This document shows, in pieces, positions 26,929-33,443 of a DNA stretch of 64,000 nt. Source of the stretch: Streptomyces barringtoniae (lineage in GTDB: Bacteria > Actinomycetota > Actinomycetes > Streptomycetales > Streptomycetaceae); the NCBI RefSeq assembly GCF_020819595.1, contig NZ_JAJHNP010000027.1:62001-126000 (forward strand), read 5' to 3'. Numbering within the stretch: position 1 is the first letter of the stretch; the number at the start of each line of letters is the position of its first letter. The translations under genes and the position numbers were made by a program. The notes beneath the pieces are model-generated. The model was not told where the DNA came from. It was given only the letters and a program-made list of their open reading frames with translations, and ran no database searches.

Positions 26929-27573
26929 TCACCTCCTGAACGTGATCCGCCGCAGGGCGTCCGCCGCCGGGCGGTCCAGCAGCACGGCCGCGCCGCAGCC
27001 CGCGGGCAGCTCACCGCGCTCGACCGCGGCGAGCAGCCGGGCGGTCGTACGGCGGTGGCGGCGGAAGGCGTAGGCGGAGACGCCCCGGCCGCGCTCGCGC
27101 TGGCCCTCTCGCGCGGTCTCGGGGCTGACGTCGAGCAGGAGCAGATGGAGGGTGCCGCCACGGCGGCGGGCCTCGCGGGCGAGCCAGGCGCGCACCCAGG
27201 GCTGGGTGCCGCAGTCGTGCACGACGACGCCCTCGCCGGTGCGCAGGGCGCGGCGCAGGCCGGCGTAGTGGGCGAGGCGGACCAGGGGGCGGTAGAGGGC
27301 GTACGGGAGGGCGCGGGGCAGGCGGGCCGCGAAGCGGTCGCGGGTGTCCTGGGAGTCGATGCGGCGGCCGGCGACCGCGCGGCGCATCAGGGTGGACTTG
27401 CCGCTGCCGGGCAGGCCGGCCATCACGACCAGGTCGTGGGGGCCGAAGGCCAGGGCGCCGGGGCCGCGGCCGGTGCGGTCGCGCAGGTCACGGACGCTCC
27501 GGTCCGCGGCGGTGCGTTGCCTCGGTACCGCGATGCCGGTGGCGGCGGTGGCGTACAACGGGGTCCTGTTCAC
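26929..27573 (-). CDS. P-loop ATP-binding (AAA/zeta-kinase-like) protein
   Basis: The 214-residue protein has a Walker A motif GLPGSGKST (around residue 55), followed by a Walker-like aspartate (RRIDSQDTRDRF), a basic lid region and LLLLDVSPETAREGQ. This resembles small kinases with a polynucleotide-kinase/zeta-toxin-like core. The substrate is unknown. The start is GTG (VNRTPLYATA). It is divergent from the glycine-riboswitch operon. No antitoxin partner is visible next to it, so a toxin role is not supported. Confidence 0.8.
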   Translation of the reverse strand: MNRTPLYATAATGIAVPRQRTAADRSVRDLRDRTGRGPGALAFGPHDLVVMAGLPGSGKSTLMRRAVAGRRIDSQDTRDRFAARLPRALPYALYRPLVRLAHYAGLRRALRTGEGVVVHDCGTQPWVRAWLAREARRRGGTLHLLLLDVSPETAREGQRERGRGVSAYAFRRHRRTTARLLAAVERGELPAGCGAAVLLDRPAADALRRITFRR

Positions 27574-27756
27574 CGTGATCGTCCTCCCCCATGGGCTTGG
27601 CAATATTCATGCCCGGCAAATCTAAAGGGAAGGTAATGCACGGGGCGCGGCGGTTTCGTGCGCGTCCTGCCACAGCTCGGTTACGGATGCGGCCCTGACG
27701 GGCGGGGGTGCGGCGTGCAATGATGTGGCCGCCAACTGCATACCGGCCGTTTGAAT

Positions 27757-27960
27757 CCGCGCGGGAGAGTTCCCAGCAGTCTTCGCTGGGACGCCGAAGG
27801 AGCAAGTCCCTCCCTTGAATCTCTCAGGCCCCGTTACCGCGCGGGCGAGGCACATCTGAAAAGCGGGCCGCTTCGACAGTGGCTCCACCCAAGGTGCAAG
27901 CCGTGATCGTCCCTGTGGCGGTCCTGGCGAACCTCTCAGGTTCCGATGACAGATGGGGAG
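27757..27960 (+). ncRNA. Tandem glycine riboswitch
   Basis: Two glycine aptamers are recognisable. The first has GCGGGAGAG (27761-27769), GCCGAAGGAGCAAG near 27793 and CTCTCAGGCC (27821-27830). The second has CACCCAAGGTGCAAGCC (about 27887-27903), ACCTCTCAGG (27931-27940) and the closing AGATGGGGAG. It ends 45 bases before the gcvT start and would turn on glycine cleavage when glycine is abundant. Confidence 0.95.
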
Positions 27961-28005
27961 GAACGATCCTCGCCCGTCCTGCCTTCCCTGGGAGACGACC
28001 GACCG

Positions 28006-29133
28006 ATGAGCAGTACCGAACCCTCCGAGCTGCGCCACACCGCGCTCGATGCCCTGCATCGCTCGCTCGGTGCGACGATGACCGACTTCGCCGGCTGGGA
28101 CATGCCGCTGCGCTACGGCTCCGAGCGCGACGAGCACATCGCCGTGCGGACGAAGGCGGGCCTGTTCGACCTCTCCCACATGGGCGAGATCACCGTCACC
28201 GGCGCCGGGGCGGCCGCCCTCCTGAACCACGCCCTGGTCGGCAACATCGCCTCCGTCGGCGTGGGCCGCGCCCGCTACACCATGATCTGCCGGGCCGACG
28301 GCGGCATCCTGGACGACCTGATCGTCTACCGGCTGGCCGAGACCGAGTACATGGTCGTGGCCAACGCCTCCAACGCCCAGGTGGTGCTGGACGCCCTCGT
28401 CGAGCGTTCCGCCGGCTTCGACGCCGAGGTGCGCGACGACCGGGACGCCTACGCGCTGATCGCCGTCCAGGGGCCGGAGTCCCCCGGCATCCTGAAGTCC
28501 CTCACCGACGCCGACCTCGACGGCCTGAAGTACTACGCAGGCCTGCCCGGCACGGTCGCCGGCGTCCCGGCCCTGATCGCCCGCACCGGATACACCGGCG
28601 AGGACGGCTTCGAGCTGTTCGTGCGGCCCGAGCACGCGGTCGAGCTGTGGCAGGCGCTGACCAAGGCCGGCGAGGGCGTCGGCCTGGTCCCCTGCGGCCT
28701 GTCCTGCCGGGACACCCTGCGCCTGGAGGCGGGCATGCCGCTGTACGGGCATGAGCTGACCACCTCGCTCACCCCCTTCGACGCCGGTCTCGGCCGGGTG
28801 GTGAAGTTCGAGAAGGAGGGCGACTTCGTGGGGCGCGAGGCGCTCGCCGAGGCCGCCGCCCGCGCCGAGCAGAACCCGCCGCGGGTCCTGGTCGGCCTGG
28901 TCGCCGAGGGCCGCCGGGTGCCGCGCGCCGGGTACGCCGTCGTCGCCGGCGGCGAGGTGATCGGCGAGGTCACCTCCGGCGCCCCCTCCCCCACCCTGGG
29001 CAAGCCGATCGCCATGGCCTACGTCGACGCGGCGCACGCGGCGCCGGGAACCGAGGGCGTCGGCGTGGACATCCGGGGCAGCCACGAGCCGTACGAGGTC
29101 GTGGCTCTGCCGTTCTACAAGCGCCAGAAGTAG
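28006..29133 (+). CDS. gcvT: Aminomethyltransferase GcvT (glycine cleavage T protein)
   Basis: GcvT transfers the methylene unit from the aminomethyl-lipoyl H protein to tetrahydrofolate and releases ammonia. The protein is 375 residues. It shows the folate-binding DFAGWDMPLRYGS near the N-terminus, FDLSHMGEI, ARTGYTGEDGFELF, and the C-terminal beta-barrel with GPEAP-like AYVDAAHAAPGT and a YEVVALPFYKRQK end. The ATG of MSSTEPSEL is chosen because upstream in-frame sequence belongs to the riboswitch expression platform. It is the first gene of the glycine operon. Confidence 0.97.
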   Translation: MSSTEPSELRHTALDALHRSLGATMTDFAGWDMPLRYGSERDEHIAVRTKAGLFDLSHMGEITVTGAGAAALLNHALVGNIASVGVGRARYTMICRADGGILDDLIVYRLAETEYMVVANASNAQVVLDALVERSAGFDAEVRDDRDAYALIAVQGPESPGILKSLTDADLDGLKYYAGLPGTVAGVPALIARTGYTGEDGFELFVRPEHAVELWQALTKAGEGVGLVPCGLSCRDTLRLEAGMPLYGHELTTSLTPFDAGLGRVVKFEKEGDFVGREALAEAAARAEQNPPRVLVGLVAEGRRVPRAGYAVVAGGEVIGEVTSGAPSPTLGKPIAMAYVDAAHAAPGTEGVGVDIRGSHEPYEVVALPFYKRQK

Positions 29134-29241
29134 ACACTGGACGCGGTCACCGTGTGACGCCGCGCACTTTCCGCTGCTCACCAGCGGTCTCAGCAGTCCC
29201 CCCTTCAACAGCACTCCCGCGCGTACAGGAGAATTCAGGCC

Positions 29242-29619
29242 ATGAGCAACCCCCAGCAGCTGCGCTACAGCAAGGAGCACGAGTGGCTGTCGGCCGCCGA
29301 GGACGGCGTGTCGACGGTCGGCATCACCGAGTTCGCGGCCAACGCGCTCGGCGATGTCGTCTACGCCCAGCTCCCCGAGGTCGGCTCCACGGTGACCGCG
29401 GGCGAGACCTGCGGCGAGCTGGAGTCCACCAAGTCGGTCTCCGACCTGTACTCGCCGGTCACCGGTGAGGTCACCGAGATCAACGAGGACGTCGTCAACG
29501 ACCCGTCGCTGGTCAACTCGGCCCCCTTCGAGGGCGGCTGGCTGTTCAAGGTGCGCGTCGCGGAGGAGCCGGCCGACCTGCTCTCCGCCGACGAGTACAC
29601 CGCCCAGAACGCCGGCTGA
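29242..29619 (+). CDS. gcvH: Glycine cleavage system H protein GcvH
   Basis: This is a 125-residue lipoyl carrier protein that shuttles the aminomethyl group between P, T and L proteins. It has the typical start YSKEHEWL, the VVYAQLPEVGSTVTAGE barrel and the lipoylation lysine in ELESTKSVSDLYSPVTG (around residue 64). It ends with a GGWLFKVR strand, as expected. It is 108 bases downstream of gcvT and 14 bases before glyA, all on the plus strand. The P protein gene is not in this window. Confidence 0.97.
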   Translation: MSNPQQLRYSKEHEWLSAAEDGVSTVGITEFAANALGDVVYAQLPEVGSTVTAGETCGELESTKSVSDLYSPVTGEVTEINEDVVNDPSLVNSAPFEGGWLFKVRVAEEPADLLSADEYTAQNAG

Positions 29620-29633
29620 GGAGTCGTAGCCGT

Positions 29634-30902
29634 ATGACCGTCCTGAACACGCCCCTGCACGAGCTGGACCCGGAGATCGCCGCCGCGGTCGACGCCGAGC
29701 TCGGCCGCCAGCAGTCCACGCTGGAGATGATCGCCTCCGAGAACTTCGCGCCGCTCGCGGTGATGGAGGCGCAGGGTTCCGTACTCACCAACAAGTACGC
29801 CGAGGGCTACCCGGGCCGCCGCTACTACGGCGGCTGCGAGCACGTCGACGTCGCCGAGCAGATCGCCATCGACCGGATCAAGGAGCTGTTCGGCGCCGAG
29901 TACGCCAACGTCCAGCCCCACTCCGGCGCCTCCGCCAACCAGGCGGCCCTGTTCGCCCTCGCCCAGCCCGGGGACACCATCCTCGGGCTGGACCTCGCGC
30001 ACGGCGGCCACCTGACCCACGGCATGCGCCTGAACTTCTCCGGCAAGCAGTTCAACGTGGTCGCCTACCACGTGGACGCCGGGACCGGCCTGGTCGACAT
30101 GGCCGAGGTCGAGCGCCTCGCCAAGGAGCACCGCCCGAAGGTGATCATCGCGGGCTGGTCGGCGTACCCGCGCGAGCTGGACTTCGCCGCCTTCCGCCGG
30201 ATCGCCGACGAGGTCGAGGCGTACCTGTGGGTCGACATGGCGCACTTCGCGGGCCTGGTCGCGGCCGGTCTGCACGCCAACCCGGTGCCCTACGCCGACG
30301 TGGTCACCTCCACCACGCACAAGACGCTGGGCGGTCCGCGCGGCGGCATCATCCTCGCGCGCGGCAAGGACTTCGCGAAGAAGCTGAACTCGTCCGTCTT
30401 CCCGGGCTTCCAGGGCGGTCCCCTGGAGCACGTGATCGCGGCGAAGGCGGTCTCCTTCAAGGTCGCGGCCTCGGAGGAGTTCAAGGAGCGCCAGCGTCGT
30501 ACCGTGGAGGGTGCCCGCATCCTCGCCGAGCGCCTGACGGCGGCGGACGCGCGCGAGGCCGGCGTGAACGTCCTGTCCGGCGGTACGGACGTGCACCTGA
30601 TCCTCGTCGACCTGCGCGAGTCCGAGCTCGACGGCCAGCAGGCCGAGGACCGCCTCCACGAGGTCGGCATCACGGTCAACCGCAACGCGGTCCCGAACGA
30701 CCCGCGTCCCCCGATGGTGACGTCGGGCCTGCGGATCGGCACGCCCGCCCTCGCGACCCGCGGCTTCACCGCCGAGGACTTCGCCGAGGTCGCGGACGTG
30801 ATCGCCGAGGCGCTGAAGCCGTCCTACGACGCGGAGGCGCTCAAGGCGCGCGTGAAGACGCTCGCCGACAAGCACCCGCTGTACCCGGGCCTGAACAAGT
30901 AG
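29634..30902 (+). CDS. glyA: Serine hydroxymethyltransferase GlyA
   Basis: This PLP enzyme interconverts serine and glycine with folate. The protein is 422 residues and full length. It has IASENFAPLAVMEAQGS and YPGRRYYGGCEHVD near the N-terminus, the HSGASANQAA loop and the PLP lysine in VVTSTTHKTLGGPRGG (around residue 229). Downstream of the glycine-cleavage T and H genes, it converts glycine plus methylene-THF to serine. Together with SdaA (next gene), excess glycine could be turned into pyruvate. It is likely under the glycine riboswitch. Confidence 0.97.
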   Translation: MTVLNTPLHELDPEIAAAVDAELGRQQSTLEMIASENFAPLAVMEAQGSVLTNKYAEGYPGRRYYGGCEHVDVAEQIAIDRIKELFGAEYANVQPHSGASANQAALFALAQPGDTILGLDLAHGGHLTHGMRLNFSGKQFNVVAYHVDAGTGLVDMAEVERLAKEHRPKVIIAGWSAYPRELDFAAFRRIADEVEAYLWVDMAHFAGLVAAGLHANPVPYADVVTSTTHKTLGGPRGGIILARGKDFAKKLNSSVFPGFQGGPLEHVIAAKAVSFKVAASEEFKERQRRTVEGARILAERLTAADAREAGVNVLSGGTDVHLILVDLRESELDGQQAEDRLHEVGITVNRNAVPNDPRPPMVTSGLRIGTPALATRGFTAEDFAEVADVIAEALKPSYDAEALKARVKTLADKHPLYPGLNK

Positions 30903-30922
30903 GCCCGGACAAGTAGATCCAC

Positions 30923-30986
30923 GGTGGGGCACTCGTCAGGACAGTGCCGGAAGGTCCTGGCGGGCGCCCCACCACCCCCCTGTTTT
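30923..30986 (+). terminator. Structured hairpin and T run between glyA and sdaA
   Basis: An 8-bp perfect stem (30923-30930 with 30966-30973) encloses a second 6-bp stem (CAGGAC at 30937-30942 with GTCCTG at 30954-30959). A TTTTT run follows at 30982-30986. It looks like a terminator or attenuator that could lower or regulate expression of sdaA relative to glyA. I do not recognise the fold as a known riboswitch. Confidence 0.65.
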
Positions 30987-31006
30987 TGCTGTCTTGAGGA
31001 GTGACC

Positions 31007-32374
31007 GTGGCCATCTCGGTCTTCGACCTGTTCTCGATCGGCATCGGCCCGTCCAGCTCCCACACGGTCGGCCCGATGCGCGCGGCACGGATGTTCGCCC
31101 GCCGCCTGCGCAACGAAGGGCTGCTGGAAAAGGCAGCGACCGTCCGGACGGAGCTGTACGGCTCCCTGGGCGCGACCGGGCACGGCCACGGCACCCCGAA
31201 GGCCGTCCTGCTCGGCCTGACCGGCGACTCCCCGCGCACGGTGGACGTGGAGACGGCGGACGCGCGCGTGGAGGCGATCAAGGCCGAGGGCCGGATACGT
31301 CTCCTGGGCGAACACGAGATCGCCTTCGACTTCGACAGGGATCTCGTGCTGCACCGCCGCAAGGCCCTGCCGTACCACGCCAACGGCATGACGCTGTGGG
31401 CGTACGACGCCTCCGGCGCGGAGCTGCTGTCGAAGACGTACTACTCGGTCGGCGGCGGCTTCGTCGTGGACGAGGACGCGGTCGGCGCGGACCGGATCAA
31501 GCTGGACGACACGGTCCTGAAGTACTCCTTCCGCACCGGCGACGAGCTCCTGCGCCTGACGAAGGAGACCGGCCTGTCGATCTCCTCGCTGATGCTGGAG
31601 AACGAGCGGGCCTGGCGCACCGAGGAGGAGATCCGCACGGGCCTGCTGGAGATCTGGCGGGTGATGCGCGAGTGCGTCCAGCGCGGCATGTCCCGCGAGG
31701 GCATCCTGCCCGGCGGCCTGAAGGTGCGCCGCCGCGCGTCCGTCTCCGCCCGCCAGCTGCGCGCCGAGGGCGATGCGCCGGCCCACGCCATGGAGTGGAT
31801 CACGCTCTACGCCATGGCCGTGAACGAGGAGAACGCGGCGGGCGGCCGGGTCGTCACCGCGCCCACGAACGGCGCGGCCGGCATCATCCCGGCGGTTCTG
31901 CACTACTACATGAACTTCGTGCCGGGCGCCGACGAGGACGGCGTGGTGCGCTTCCTGCTGGCCGCGGGCGCGATCGGCATGCTCTTCAAGGAGAACGCCT
32001 CCATCTCCGGCGCCGAGGTCGGCTGCCAGGGCGAGGTCGGCTCCGCCTGCTCGATGGCCGCGGGCGCCCTCGCCGAGGTCCTCGGCGGCTCCCCGGAGCA
32101 GGTCGAGAACGCCGCCGAGATCGGCATGGAGCACAACCTGGGCCTGACCTGCGACCCGGTCGGCGGCCTGGTCCAGATCCCGTGCATCGAGCGCAACGGC
32201 ATGGCCGCGGTGAAGGCGGTCACCGCGGCGAAGATGGCCATGCGCGGCGACGGCTCCCACAAGGTGTCCCTGGACAAGGTCATCAAGACCATGAAGGAAA
32301 CCGGCGCGGACATGAGCGTGAAGTACAAGGAGACGGCCCGGGGCGGGCTGGCGGTGAACATCATCGAGTGCTGA
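31007..32374 (+). CDS. sdaA: L-serine ammonia-lyase SdaA (single-chain, iron-sulfur)
   Basis: This enzyme deaminates L-serine to pyruvate with a [4Fe-4S] cluster. The protein is 455 residues, with fused beta and alpha domains. It begins VAISVFDLFSIGIGPSSSHTVGP, the family hallmark. The cluster region has cysteines in AEVGCQGEVGSACSM and NLGLTCDPVGG, with a third group in IPCIERNGMAA. GTG at 31007 is chosen because GAGGA at 30996-31000 is spaced six bases from it; GTG at 31001 would be too close. It lies at the end of the glycine operon, behind a structured hairpin. Confidence 0.96.
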   Translation: MAISVFDLFSIGIGPSSSHTVGPMRAARMFARRLRNEGLLEKAATVRTELYGSLGATGHGHGTPKAVLLGLTGDSPRTVDVETADARVEAIKAEGRIRLLGEHEIAFDFDRDLVLHRRKALPYHANGMTLWAYDASGAELLSKTYYSVGGGFVVDEDAVGADRIKLDDTVLKYSFRTGDELLRLTKETGLSISSLMLENERAWRTEEEIRTGLLEIWRVMRECVQRGMSREGILPGGLKVRRRASVSARQLRAEGDAPAHAMEWITLYAMAVNEENAAGGRVVTAPTNGAAGIIPAVLHYYMNFVPGADEDGVVRFLLAAGAIGMLFKENASISGAEVGCQGEVGSACSMAAGALAEVLGGSPEQVENAAEIGMEHNLGLTCDPVGGLVQIPCIERNGMAAVKAVTAAKMAMRGDGSHKVSLDKVIKTMKETGADMSVKYKETARGGLAVNIIEC

Positions 32375-32472
32375 GGGGACTGACCCTGGCCGGCGCGTTC
32401 GAGTCCCCGAAAAGTCCCCGGGAAACGCTGGAGGATCGGCCGCTGACCCGGGGACGCACCCGCAGGGGAGGC

Positions 32473-32613
32473 ATGTCCGCCTACGTCGAAGCCCGCATCC
32501 GGCGCCAGCTGGAGCGCGACCGGCTGCGCGAACTCATCGAAGACGCGGAAGCCGAACACGGCCCGGTGGACCAGGCAGCGGTCGAGGTGAGGAGAGCCGT
32601 CTTGCGGCGGTGA
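32473..32613 (+). CDS. Small antitoxin-like protein (46 aa), apparently orphan
   Basis: The 46-residue protein is mostly charged helix (MSAYVEARIRRQLERDRLR ... EAEHGPVDQAAVE). It resembles short CopG/CcdA-type antitoxins that accompany PIN or RelE-like toxins in Streptomyces. An AGGGGAGG ribosome-binding site precedes the ATG. The DNA right after its stop has no intact toxin. A frame opening VSSTLVLVDTS at 32638 looks like the first strand of a PIN domain but then loses family character, so the partner may be decayed. It lies at the left edge of the accessory island. Confidence 0.6.
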   Translation: MSAYVEARIRRQLERDRLRELIEDAEAEHGPVDQAAVEVRRAVLRR

Positions 32614-32637
32614 CAGTGCAGGCTCGGTGGACGCGGC

Positions 32638-32700
32638 GTGAGCAGCACGCTCGTGCTGGTCGATACGTCCACCGGCCTCGGACCGGCTGCCCGTTCACCA
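32638..32700 (+). pseudogene. Possible remnant of a PIN-type toxin gene
   Basis: A GTG at 32638 starts VSSTLVLVDTS, which resembles the opening beta strand and first acidic residue of PIN-domain toxins. It directly follows an antitoxin-like gene. The frame then becomes Arg/Pro/Trp-rich and overlaps the opposite-strand immunity-like gene. If real, only the N-terminal fragment survives. The evidence is a short motif plus position only. Confidence 0.3.
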
Positions 32701-33207
32701 TTGCGCAAATGGCTCCCTTGCCGCGATGTCCGGGCAAGCCCGGTCGAGTGCGCGCCGGAAGTCATGGGCCAGTGCCGCCAGCCTGCCCTCGACGTCCGAA
32801 AGGGAGGCTATTTCGGTCGCCGGGTCGGGAATCCAATTGGTCTGCGTCGTGCAGGTCATGATGATCTGTTCGCCGGCCGGGGCGAACGTGATGGCACGTT
32901 CGACTCCCTGTCCGTAAAAGTCGATCTGCGCTCGTTCCTTCCGGCGGAGGGCCGTCCATGCCTGCGGGAGTTGCTCGATGACCGATGACAGGTCGTAGGA
33001 GATGTCCACGGGCCACGGATCCTGGCCGAAACCTGCCACATGGAAGCGGCAGTCCGTCTCGCCCAGGAGCTCACAGGCATCCATGACCAGCGATTCGTAG
33101 TCCTCGGCGAGGTCGAGGTCATGTGTCACCGGGGTGTCGGACGTGGGCGGAGAAACGGTCATACGGAATTGCACGGAGTTGCTCACTTCTTCGGGATTGG
33201 CCTTCAT
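32695..33207 (-). CDS. Putative immunity protein for the adjacent nuclease toxin
   Basis: This is a 170-residue, acidic, soluble protein with no signal peptide. Its content is mixed alpha/beta: FRMTVSPPTSDTPVTHDLDL, WPVDISYDLSSVIEQLPQAW, AQIDFYGQGVERAITFAP and a helical C-terminus. I do not recognise a named family with certainty. It is downstream of, and on the same strand as, the gene whose product ends in a non-specific nuclease domain (33444-35672), the usual place for an immunity gene in polymorphic toxin loci. Alternative starts are GTG at 33186 and ATG at 33162. The role is inferred from context. Confidence 0.6.
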   Translation of the reverse strand: MKANPEEVSNSVQFRMTVSPPTSDTPVTHDLDLAEDYESLVMDACELLGETDCRFHVAGFGQDPWPVDISYDLSSVIEQLPQAWTALRRKERAQIDFYGQGVERAITFAPAGEQIIMTCTTQTNWIPDPATEIASLSDVEGRLAALAHDFRRALDRACPDIAAREPFAQW

Positions 33208-33443
33208 CCAGACCGCGCTGGCGGAGCTGTCCGGCCTGGTGTCGATGAGGCCGAGAGTCTTGCGCTGGCCGTCGGCGCCACGCTTACGGCCAGGTGATGA
33301 TCGCGTCGATAAGCATGACGACCGGCACGTGCCAGATGGCGCTGCCTGAGATGCGCGCCGGCCCTCGCGGGCTGTCACACGGCATCGGATACCTTCCAGG
33401 CAGCCGTCGACAAGAAGTCCCAAGATCGCGGGGGCGGGCGGTC

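Noticed and set aside
26929..27573. Zeta-toxin interpretation of the P-loop protein
   Set aside because: A Walker A motif alone is not enough, and no epsilon-type antitoxin is adjacent.
30994..32470. A plus-strand frame overlapping sdaA in another register
   Set aside because: It is a shadow frame of sdaA. Only its last part, from ATG 32473 on, is used, as the separate small antitoxin-like gene.
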